Shown here in pieces: positions 1-5,140 of a stretch of 5,140 nt of DNA (the first letter of the stretch is position 1; each line of letters starts with the position of its first letter). The translations under genes and the position numbers were made by a program. The notes under the pieces are model-generated. The model ran no database searches, was not told the DNA's origin, and worked only from the letters and a program-made list of their open reading frames with translations. The stretch is from an uncultured Oceanospirillales bacterium (GTDB lineage Bacteria > Pseudomonadota > Gammaproteobacteria > Pseudomonadales > Litorivicinaceae): positions 1 through 5,140 of the forward strand of contig CAJXTO010000113.1 of assembly GCA_913061245.1 (NCBI GenBank), in the 5' to 3' direction.

Positions 1-1102
1 ACAATGGCGCCACATCGTGCGGCCCCGGGCTCGCTTCAGGGTGACCCTGAAAACTAAATGCCGAGGTATCAGTGCGTGATATCCCTTGCAGAGACTGATC
101 AAACAACGATTTGTGAGTCATCTTAAGATTCGCAGGTAAGGTGTGTTCATCAATCGCGAAGCCGTGGTTTTGACTGGTGATCATAACGACACCAGACTCA
201 ACATCCTGAACAGGGTGGTTCGCACCATGATGGCCAAACTTCATTTTCATCGTTTTAGCACCGGATGCGAGACCGAGAAGTTGGTGACCCAAACAGATTC
301 CAAAAACTGGAATCTTGGTTTCCAAGATCTGCTGAATTGCCTCAATCGCATAAGTACAGGGCTCTGGGTCTCCAGGCCCATTGGATAAGAACACGCCGTC
401 TGGATTCATCGCTAAAACATCTTTTGCTGGAGTCTTCGCAGGAACCACTGTTAAACGGCAACCTCGATCAGCAAGCATTCGTAGGATATTTCGCTTCACC
501 CCAAAGTCATAGGCGACGACGTGGAATCGAGCATCGGTCTTTTGAGGGTGGCCTTCGCCGAGGACCCAAGAGCCTTCATTCCACTCATAAGCAGAGGAAG
601 TCGTGACCTCTTTCGCGAGATCCATACCAGCGAGCCCAGGAAACTCAGCCAGTGCTGACTGCGCTTTCGCAACACCCGCATCAGAGCACGCATCAACACC
701 TGCGATGATGACACCTGCTTGCGCCCCTTTATCTCGTAAAATCCGAGTCAGCTTGCGTGTATCGATATCTGCAATTCCAACAACGCCAGCCGTTTTTAAG
801 TAGGTATCAAGTGATTCATGTGCACGGAAATTACTATGCACCAGGGGTAAATCCCGGATGATGAGTCCACCGGCATGAATGGAATCAGACTCTTCATCTT
901 CTGGAGTCACGCCCGTATTACCAATGTGTGGATAAGTCAGGGTGACTAATTGGCGTGCATATGATGGATCTGTCAGGATTTCCTGATAACCCGTCATCGC
1001 AGTATTAAAAACGACTTCGCCGACGGACATGCCGTCCGCGCCGATGGAGCGACCGACAAACTGTGTGCCGTCCGCAAGTAACAAAATTGCAGGTGAATTC
1101 AA
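1..1102 (-). CDS. carA: Carbamoyl phosphate synthetase small (glutaminase) subunit, 3' end cut by window
   Basis: CarA hydrolyses glutamine and channels ammonia to CarB, which makes carbamoyl phosphate for arginine and pyrimidine synthesis in the cytoplasm. 367 codons are visible. By comparison with the 382-residue E. coli protein as I remember it, about 16 residues are missing beyond the left edge. The N-terminal CPSase small-chain domain covers about residues 1-140 (ADGTQF, TGYQEILTDPSY, TYPHIGN). The class I glutamine amidotransferase domain follows from about 193. It has the nucleophile elbow GICLGHQ with catalytic Cys270, and the other catalytic residues His354 and Glu356 in FQGHPE. The start is TTG at 1102-1100: it is the only ATG, GTG or TTG codon in the open frame upstream of the conserved N-terminus, AGAGGA lies 7 bases before it, and it aligns with residue 1 of E. 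coli CarA, which also starts at UUG. The next in-frame ATG (codon 25) would delete conserved sequence. No frameshift or missing catalytic residue is seen. carB is expected just outside. Confidence 0.97.
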   Translation of the reverse strand, partial: MNSPAILLLADGTQFVGRSIGADGMSVGEVVFNTAMTGYQEILTDPSYARQLVTLTYPHIGNTGVTPEDEESDSIHAGGLIIRDLPLVHSNFRAHESLDTYLKTAGVVGIADIDTRKLTRILRDKGAQAGVIIAGVDACSDAGVAKAQSALAEFPGLAGMDLAKEVTTSSAYEWNEGSWVLGEGHPQKTDARFHVVAYDFGVKRNILRMLADRGCRLTVVPAKTPAKDVLAMNPDGVFLSNGPGDPEPCTYAIEAIQQILETKIPVFGICLGHQLLGLASGAKTMKMKFGHHGANHPVQDVESGVVMITSQNHGFAIDEHTLPANLKMTHKSLFDQSLQGISRTDTSAFSFQGHPEASPGPHDVAPL

Positions 1103-1106
1103 CCGG

Positions 1107-1142
1107 GAGTCCTCTGTCTCAACAGACTCGGCAGGCGCCGAG
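1107..1142 (-). promoter_or_regulatory. carA leader: two mutually exclusive hairpins
   Basis: Seen on the minus strand. Hairpin 1 (1142-1127) has a perfect 6-bp stem CTCGGC/GCCGAG with a GCCT loop. Hairpin 2 (1129-1107) pairs GAGTC with GACTC and TGT with ACA, closing a TGAG loop with a 3-base GAG bulge, so 8 pairs in all. Hairpin 2 contains the carA Shine-Dalgarno. The two share bases 1127-1129 and cannot both form fully. Neither is followed by a T-run, so neither looks like an intrinsic terminator. A regulatory role, for example switching ribosome access to carA, is inference. Stems this short can arise by chance. Confidence 0.35.
1110..1115 (-). promoter_or_regulatory. carA ribosome binding site, which fixes the TTG start
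   Basis: On the minus strand this reads AGAGGA, followed by a 7-base spacer and then TTG. It is the only good Shine-Dalgarno near the conserved N-terminus and supports TTG as initiator. It lies in the 3' arm of a possible hairpin (1107-1129), so its access could depend on RNA folding. Confidence 0.75.
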
Positions 1143-1157
1143 CGATTGAGGGCGCAT
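1119..1157 (-). CDS. Possible 12-residue leader ORF before carA
   Basis: An ATG at 1157-1155 opens a 12-codon frame (MRPQSLGACRVC) ending in TGA at 1121-1119, 17 bases before the carA start codon. It spans hairpin 1, and its stop falls in the loop of hairpin 2, which is where a translated leader would have to sit to bias the folding. Against it: there is no Shine-Dalgarno upstream (the bases are pyrimidine-rich), the two arginines are not a convincing attenuation run, and if the -10 at 1161-1156 is real the ATG would not be transcribed from that promoter. It would then be read only in transcripts coming through dapB. Probably chance, but recorded because of its placement. Confidence 0.15.
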   Translation of the reverse strand: MRPQSLGACRVC

Positions 1158-1184
1158 TTTAGGGAGATTGGACCGAGAAGTCCA
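1156..1184 (-). promoter_or_regulatory. Possible sigma-70 promoter for carA
   Basis: On the minus strand TGGACT (1184-1179, 4 of 6 matches to TTGACA) and TAAAAT (1161-1156, 5 of 6 matches to TATAAT) are 17 bases apart, the optimal spacing. Transcription would begin near 1149, giving a leader of roughly 47 bases that includes both hairpins and the ribosome binding site. A separate carA promoter makes sense because carAB is usually controlled by arginine and pyrimidines independently of the upstream genes. I see no convincing ARG box. This is by-eye pattern matching only. Confidence 0.35.
1169..1184. promoter_or_regulatory. Dyad over the possible carA -35 region
   Basis: A 16-bp imperfect palindrome, TGGAC-6 bases-GTCCA, lies between dapB and carA and covers the proposed -35 element and the adjacent spacer. 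It could be a repressor site or an RNA hairpin at the 3' end of dapB. It lacks a following T-run, so it is not a classical terminator. No regulator can be named from the sequence. Confidence 0.25.
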
Positions 1185-1204
1185 TCGAAGCTGTCAGGTT
1201 ATGC

Positions 1205-2005
1205 TTACAGACCGAGAACATCTCGCATTGAGTAGAGACCTGGTTTTTGCGTAGATGCCCAGATAGCGGCACGCACAGCCCCATTTGCAAATGTTCGCCG
1301 ACTTGACGCTTTGTGCGTAATTTCAACTCGCTCACCTTCAGCAGCAAACAAAACGGTATGATCGCCGACCACATCTCCAGCTCTTACCGTCGCAAAACCG
1401 ATCTGCTCCCGAGGTCGAGCACCTGTCTGACCTTCACGGCCATACACCGCAACTTGATTGAGATCGCGATCAAGTGCATTCGCAACCACTCGCCCCATGG
1501 CAAGCGCTGTGCCACTCGGCGCATCAACTTTGTGCCGGTGATGCGCCTCAATCACTTCGATATCCACTGAATCACCGAATACGCGTGATGCCCGATCCAA
1601 CAAATCAAAGACCACATTCACACCCACACTGAAGTTCGGCGCGTAGACAACAGGAATTGTCTTGGAGGCCTCAGCAATCTCGGCCTCTTCAGCTTCAGAA
1701 AAACCGGTCGTCCCAATCACACATGGAACGCCTTGGGTCACACACCATTGCAAATGATCGAGGGTTGCCTCGATGGTTGTGAAGTCGATCACGACAGGAC
1801 TTGATGAAGCAAAAGCATCCAAATTGGTTTGTATTGGCGCATTCCGATGACCTTGACCGACAAGCTCACCGGCATCCGCACCCACAAGCGTAGACGAGGA
1901 ACGAACAGTCGCTCCCGATAACGAAGCGTCTTCTGCTTCGAGGGTCGCCTCAATCAGTGCGCGCCCCATTCGGCCAGATGCGCCCGTGATCACAATATTC
2001 GTCAT
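1205..2005 (-). CDS. dapB: 4-hydroxy-tetrahydrodipicolinate reductase
   Basis: DapB reduces 4-hydroxy-tetrahydrodipicolinate to tetrahydrodipicolinate with NAD(P)H, the second dedicated step of the diaminopimelate/lysine pathway, in the cytoplasm. The protein has 266 residues, close to the 268-273 of relatives. The N-terminal Rossmann fold carries the dinucleotide loop GASGRMG (8-14), the acidic-rich ADAGEL stretch (43-48) and GTTGF (98-102). The C-terminal catalytic/tetramerisation domain carries the family signature from Glu153 to Met170, with His155 and Lys159 in the positions of E. coli catalytic His159 and Lys163, then PSGTAL. FATVRAGDVVGDH and ITHKASSR follow. Oddity: the position before Arg35, normally Asp or Glu in dual-specificity enzymes, is Val34, which suggests NADPH preference. 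The ATG overlaps the dnaJ stop by one base (TAATG), and there is no strong Shine-Dalgarno, so reinitiation by ribosomes leaving dnaJ is likely. carA follows after 102 bases. Confidence 0.98.
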   Translation of the reverse strand: MTNIVITGASGRMGRALIEATLEAEDASLSGATVRSSSTLVGADAGELVGQGHRNAPIQTNLDAFASSSPVVIDFTTIEATLDHLQWCVTQGVPCVIGTTGFSEAEEAEIAEASKTIPVVYAPNFSVGVNVVFDLLDRASRVFGDSVDIEVIEAHHRHKVDAPSGTALAMGRVVANALDRDLNQVAVYGREGQTGARPREQIGFATVRAGDVVGDHTVLFAAEGERVEITHKASSRRTFANGAVRAAIWASTQKPGLYSMRDVLGL

Positions 2006-2007
2006 TA
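2003..2007 (-). other. dnaJ stop / dapB start overlap (TAATG)
   Basis: The TAA that ends dnaJ and the ATG that begins dapB share one base at 2005. The preceding 20 bases contain no strong purine-rich Shine-Dalgarno, only GATGAGATGAAG. This is the usual arrangement for termination-reinitiation coupling, so dapB output would follow dnaJ translation. The overlap is seen directly; the coupling is inferred. Confidence 0.85.
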
Positions 2008-3144
2008 AAACTTCATCTCATCAAAGAATGATTTCACACTATCAAACCATCCTTCGCGCTTTGGTGCATGGGTTTTATGGTTGAGTGTTTCATGAAGCTC
2101 TTCTAAAAGTTCACGCTGTTTTGACGTCAGGTTAACAGGGGTCTCCACCGCAACACGACATAACAAATCGCCCTGAGTTCCTCCGCGTACAGGCTTTACA
2201 CCCTTAGCTCGCACCCGGAACAGTTTCCCAGTTTGCGTACCTTCAGGCACTTTGAGCTTCACCCGACCATCAAGCGTTGGCACCTCGAGTTCACCGCCAA
2301 GTGCCGCATCTGTGAATGAGATAGGTACTTCGCAATACAAATCCTTTCCATCACGCGTGAAAATACGGTGCTCTTTGACGTTAACCTGAACATAGAGATC
2401 GCCCGCAGGTCCGCCATTGACACCTGCCTCACCCTCACCAGATAAGCGAACGCGGTCACCCGTATCAACCCCAGCAGGAATCTTCACAGATAAAGTTTTT
2501 GTCTCTTCCTTACGGCCCTGACCTCGGCAATCTCCGCATGGATCAGTAATGACCTTACCTTGGCCATGACAACGAGGACAGGTTTGTTGAATCGCGAAGA
2601 AACCCTGTTGCATCCGAACCTGGCCTTGCCCATTACAGGTCTGGCACGTTTTCGGAGACGAGCCTGGTTTCGCGCCACTCCCATGACAGGTTTCACATTC
2701 GGCAAGCCTGGGAACTCGAATCGTCTTTTCGACGCCGAACACCGCTTCTTCAAGCGTGAGATCGAGTGTGTAACGTAGATCACTACCGCGCTGAACTGAC
2801 GAACGTCCGCCACCGCCTGGACCCGCACCACCAAATATGTCACCGAAGACATCGCCAAAAATATCTGAGAAGCTCGCTCCGCCGCCATGGAAACCACCAC
2901 CGGCACCGCCCATACCGCCTTCAAACGCGTCGTGACCATATCGGTCATAAGCAGCGCGCTTTTCTGGATCTGATAAGACTTCGTAGGCTTCAGATAATTC
3001 TTTGAATTTGGCTTCTGCCTCAGCATCACCCGGATTGCGGTCCGGGTGACACTTCATCGCGAGGCGACGGTAGGCCTTTTTAAGATCCCCTTCAGAGACA
3101 TCCGAAGACACCCCAAGAGTTTCGTAATAATCACGCTTGGCCAC
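2005..3144 (-). CDS. dnaJ: Chaperone protein DnaJ (Hsp40, class A)
   Basis: DnaJ is the co-chaperone that brings unfolded clients to DnaK and stimulates its ATPase in the cytoplasm. The 379 residues (E. coli has 376) show all class A parts. The J domain, about 4-70, has the HPD motif at 33-35. A Gly/Phe-rich linker, about 75-115, has the DIFGDVFGDIF segment at 94-104. The zinc-binding domain, 150-210, has four intact CxxCxGxG repeats with Cys at 150/153, 167/170, 189/192 and 203/206. The C-terminal client-binding and dimerisation domains follow. The start is GTG at 3144-3142: the codon just before it is an in-frame TGA, an AAGGAG ribosome binding site lies 6 bases upstream, and the next Met (residue 30) would cut the J domain. 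It lies 35 bases after dnaK and overlaps dapB by one base. No damage is seen. Confidence 0.99.
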   Translation of the reverse strand: MAKRDYYETLGVSSDVSEGDLKKAYRRLAMKCHPDRNPGDAEAEAKFKELSEAYEVLSDPEKRAAYDRYGHDAFEGGMGGAGGGFHGGGASFSDIFGDVFGDIFGGAGPGGGGRSSVQRGSDLRYTLDLTLEEAVFGVEKTIRVPRLAECETCHGSGAKPGSSPKTCQTCNGQGQVRMQQGFFAIQQTCPRCHGQGKVITDPCGDCRGQGRKEETKTLSVKIPAGVDTGDRVRLSGEGEAGVNGGPAGDLYVQVNVKEHRIFTRDGKDLYCEVPISFTDAALGGELEVPTLDGRVKLKVPEGTQTGKLFRVRAKGVKPVRGGTQGDLLCRVAVETPVNLTSKQRELLEELHETLNHKTHAPKREGWFDSVKSFFDEMKF

Positions 3145-3150
3145 TCAGCT

Positions 3151-3156
3151 CTCCTT
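3151..3156 (-). promoter_or_regulatory. dnaJ ribosome binding site, supports GTG start
   Basis: The minus strand reads AAGGAG, 6 bases before the GTG initiator, a near-ideal Shine-Dalgarno that offsets the weaker start codon. It sits in the loop of a short possible stem, CTCAG (3163-3159) pairing with CTGAG (3148-3144), whose 3' arm touches the first base of the start codon. Confidence 0.85.
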
Positions 3157-3179
3157 CCCTGAGACATGAGTCATTCGAC

Positions 3180-5114
3180 TCACTTTTTCTCGTCGTCCTT
3201 AACTTCTTCAAACTCGGCGTCGACAACATCATCTTCAGGCTTTGAAGAACCTGTATCAGCGCCTGCATCAGTTGCACCTGCATCAGTTGCACCTGCATCA
3301 GCGGCCGCATAGAGCTTTTCAGCAATCTTTGCTGACGCTTCTGTTAGCGCTGTCGTCTTGGCTGTGATTTGATCTTTATCATCTGACTTCAACGCCTCTT
3401 CAAGTTCAGCAATTGCTGCCTCGACTGGCGCTTTTTCTTCATCAGTCAGCTTATCACCGGCATCCGCCATCGACTTCTTGGTCGCGTGAATCATGCCATC
3501 GGCTGTATTCCGAGCGCCAATCATCTCTTCGAACTGCTTATCGGCTTCAGCATTTGCTTCAGCATCTTTCACCATTTGCTCGATTTCTTCATCCGAGAGG
3601 CCTGATGATGCTTTGATGACGATCGACTGCTCTTTACCAGTCGCTTTGTCTTTCGCTGATACATTTAAGATACCGTTTGCATCGATATCAAAAGCCACTT
3701 CAATTTGCGGCATACCGCGAGGAGCAGGTGGAATGTCAGCCAGATCGAATCGACCCAATGATTTGTTTTGACCGGCTTGCTTACGCTCACCCTGCAAGAC
3801 GTGAATCGTCACTGCAGTTTGGTTGTCTTCCGCTGTCGAGAAGACTTGTGTCTTCTTCGTCGGAATCGTTGTGTTCTTTTCGATCAAAGCAGTCATCACA
3901 CCGCCCATTGTCTCGATACCAAGAGACAGCGGTGTCACGTCAAGCAGCAGTACGTCTTTGACGTCTCCGGCTAGCACGGCACCCTGAATAGACGCACCCA
4001 TCGCAACCGCTTCATCTGGGTTCACATCACGACGAGGCTCTTTGTTGAAGAACGCTTTAACTTTCTCTTGGACCAGAGGCATCCGTGTTTGACCACCAAC
4101 AAGGATGACGTCATTGATTTCTGATGTTGAATGACCTGCATCTTCGAGCGCCTGCTTAACAGGTGCCAAAGTCCGCTCGACCAAATCTTCGACCAGAGAC
4201 TCAAGTTTCGCACGTGTCAACTTCACATTCAGGTGCTTTGGACCGCTCGCATCAGCTGTGATATACGGCAGGTTAACATCAGTCTGCTGACTAGAAGACA
4301 GCTCAATCTTCGCTTTTTCAGCCGCTTCTTTCAGACGCTGCATCGCTAATGGATCACCCTTCAGATCCATTCCCTGATCTTTCTGGAATGACTCAGCCAA
4401 GTAATCAATCACACGGAGGTCAAAATCTTCACCTCCGAGGAATGTGTCTCCATTCGTCGACAAAACTTCGAACTGATGCTCACCATCGACTTCTGCAATC
4501 TCGATGATCGAAATATCGAAGGTACCGCCACCTAAGTCATACACCGCAATAACAGAATCACCACGCGCTTGATCCATACCGTAGGCAAGCGCTGCTGCGG
4601 TTGGCTCGTTAATAATGCGCTTAACGTCAAGACCTGCAATTTTTCCAGCATCCTTGGTTGCCTGGCGTTGACTATCATTGAAATACGCCGGAACTGTGAT
4701 CACTGCCTCAGTGACTTCCTCGCCGAGATAATCTTCCGCAGTCTTTTTCATCTTCTTCAAGACTTCAGCAGAAATTTGAGGTGGTGCGAGCTTGTCGCCC
4801 TTCACATCAATCCAGGCGTCACCGTTATCAGCGCCAACAATTTTGTAAGGCACCATTTTGATATCTTTCTGTACGACATCATCGCTGAACTTACGCCCAA
4901 TGAGACGCTTCACAGCAAACAGTGTGTTATCTGGGTTCGTTACAGACTGTCGTTTCGCCGGCTGGCCTACCAGAGTTTCGTCATCGGTGTATGCGATGAT
5001 GGAGGGCGTTGTACGATCCCCTTCAGCATTTTCGATAACACGTGGCTTGCCACCTTCGAGCACTGCCACGCAAGAATTTGTTGTCCCAAGATCGATTCCT
5101 ATGATCTTACCCAT
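3180..5114 (-). CDS. dnaK: Molecular chaperone DnaK (Hsp70)
   Basis: DnaK is the ATP-driven chaperone that binds exposed hydrophobic peptides, working with DnaJ and GrpE in the cytoplasm. The 644 residues (E. coli has 638) contain the three Hsp70 signatures: IDLGTTNS (7-14), DLGGGTFD (193-200) and ILVGGQTRMP (337-346). Lys69 and Thr198 match E. coli catalytic Lys70 and autophosphorylated Thr199. The interdomain linker VLLLD is at 388-392, followed by the substrate-binding beta domain to about 505, the helical lid, and a disordered Ala/Asp/Gly-rich tail ending EEVKDDEKK, close to the usual EEVKD terminus. The tail holds a tandem DAGAT repeat, which probably accounts for the slight extra length. 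The ATG at 5114-5112 has AGAGGA upstream and gives the canonical MGKIIGIDLG start. grpE would be expected upstream, outside the window. No terminator separates it from dnaJ. Confidence 0.99.
   Translation of the reverse strand: MGKIIGIDLGTTNSCVAVLEGGKPRVIENAEGDRTTPSIIAYTDDETLVGQPAKRQSVTNPDNTLFAVKRLIGRKFSDDVVQKDIKMVPYKIVGADNGDAWIDVKGDKLAPPQISAEVLKKMKKTAEDYLGEEVTEAVITVPAYFNDSQRQATKDAGKIAGLDVKRIINEPTAAALAYGMDQARGDSVIAVYDLGGGTFDISIIEIAEVDGEHQFEVLSTNGDTFLGGEDFDLRVIDYLAESFQKDQGMDLKGDPLAMQRLKEAAEKAKIELSSSQQTDVNLPYITADASGPKHLNVKLTRAKLESLVEDLVERTLAPVKQALEDAGHSTSEINDVILVGGQTRMPLVQEKVKAFFNKEPRRDVNPDEAVAMGASIQGAVLAGDVKDVLLLDVTPLSLGIETMGGVMTALIEKNTTIPTKKTQVFSTAEDNQTAVTIHVLQGERKQAGQNKSLGRFDLADIPPAPRGMPQIEVAFDIDANGILNVSAKDKATGKEQSIVIKASSGLSDEEIEQMVKDAEANAEADKQFEEMIGARNTADGMIHATKKSMADAGDKLTDEEKAPVEAAIAELEEALKSDDKDQITAKTTALTEASAKIAEKLYAAADAGATDAGATDAGADTGSSKPEDDVVDAEFEEVKDDEKK
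3262..3300. repeat. 15-bp perfect tandem repeat in the dnaK tail
   Basis: The plus-strand unit CCTGCATCAGTTGCA occurs twice exactly (3262-3276, 3277-3291), followed by its first 9 bases (3292-3300), about 2.6 copies. On the coding strand each unit encodes a DAGAT-type pentapeptide in the disordered C-terminal tail (about residues 606-619). A degenerate 12-base piece, CCTGTATCAGCG, adjoins on the low-coordinate side (3250-3261). The unit is a multiple of three, so copy changes would keep the frame. Confidence 0.9.
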
Positions 5115-5120
5115 GGTTTT

Positions 5121-5126
5121 TCCTCT
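5121..5126 (-). promoter_or_regulatory. dnaK ribosome binding site
   Basis: The minus strand reads AGAGGA (part of AGAGAGGA), 6 bases before the dnaK ATG. Only 26 bases upstream of dnaK are in the window, too few to show a promoter or the end of a preceding gene. Confidence 0.8.
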
Positions 5127-5140
5127 CTATTCATCCATGT

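Larger units (their letters stand above)
1103..1204. other. dapB-carA intergenic region
   Basis: This 102-base gap is the only sizeable non-coding stretch. From dapB towards carA it holds a dyad and possible promoter, a possible short leader ORF, hairpin 1, hairpin 2 and the carA ribosome binding site. There is no terminator with a T-run, so transcripts from dapB could continue into carA. The carA frame is open back to a TAA at 1202-1200 but contains no start codon before the TTG. Confidence 0.8.

Noticed and set aside
265..606. Plus-strand 113-codon open frame
   Set aside because: It lies wholly antisense to carA, whose conserved motifs and catalytic residues run through the same bases. It resembles no protein I know and is explained by the codon pattern of the opposite strand.
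1028..1030. ATG at carA codon 25 as the true start
   Set aside because: It would remove the conserved DGTQF-to-GADG stretch present in CarA homologues, while the TTG upstream has a well-spaced ribosome binding site and aligns with E. coli residue 1.
1127..1142. Hairpin 1 as an intrinsic terminator after dapB
   Set aside because: The stem is only 6 bp and is followed by TCTGTTGAG rather than a T-run. It also lies directly before the carA ribosome binding site, so a leader element is more likely.
1103..1204. ARG box (ArgR operator) upstream of carA
   Set aside because: No AT-rich palindrome resembling the E. coli ARG box, and no clear match to the Pseudomonas ArgR pattern, could be found by eye in the gap.
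2484..3029. Minus-strand 181-codon open frame
   Set aside because: It is out of frame inside dnaJ, over the zinc-finger and Gly-rich coding sequence. The real frame has intact J and zinc domains, so this is a shadow.
3262..3300. Tandem repeat as a CRISPR array or integration site
   Set aside because: The units are 15 bp with no spacers, lie in frame inside dnaK, and encode a simple pentapeptide repeat.
3493..3771. Plus-strand 92-codon open frame, and similar ones opposite dnaK
   Set aside because: Antisense to strongly conserved dnaK coding sequence, with no recognisable domain and no ribosome binding site noted.

Overview
The window is a compact, single-direction block of four conserved housekeeping genes, all on the minus strand. 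In transcription order (high to low coordinates) they are dnaK (complete), dnaJ (complete), dapB (complete) and carA (lacking only its last few codons, cut by the left edge). No mobile element, CRISPR array, tRNA or rRNA is visible, and I see no sign of horizontal transfer. The proteins closely resemble the gammaproteobacterial versions. The order dnaK-dnaJ-dapB-carA, usually followed by carB, is one I know from Pseudomonas and relatives. With the intermediate base composition, this suggests a gammaproteobacterium of the Pseudomonadales/Oceanospirillales kind. That placement is inference from remembered homologues, not from a search.

Layout: 5114-3180 is dnaK, an Hsp70 with its ribosome binding site just inside the right edge; its heat-shock promoter, if any, lies outside. 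A 35-base gap carries a strong Shine-Dalgarno for dnaJ (3144-2005), which starts with GTG. dnaJ and dapB (2005-1205) overlap by one base as TAATG, so they are probably translationally coupled. A 102-base gap (1204-1103) separates dapB from carA. carA starts with TTG at 1102-1100 and runs off the left edge. This gap is the only non-coding stretch of any size. It holds a possible promoter with a dyad over its -35 region, a 12-residue candidate leader ORF, and two short hairpins that cannot form together, one of which covers the carA ribosome binding site.

Function: DnaK and DnaJ form the Hsp70/Hsp40 folding machine. DapB makes tetrahydrodipicolinate for lysine and diaminopimelate (cell wall). 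CarA is the glutaminase subunit of carbamoyl phosphate synthetase, feeding arginine and pyrimidines. There is no obvious intrinsic terminator between any of the genes, so read-through from the chaperone genes into the biosynthetic genes is plausible.

I found no evidence of a new multi-gene system. The observations most worth a second look are the carA leader architecture, a DapB cofactor-site substitution (Val in place of the usual acidic residue, predicting NADPH preference), and a perfect 15-bp tandem repeat in the disordered tail of dnaK.
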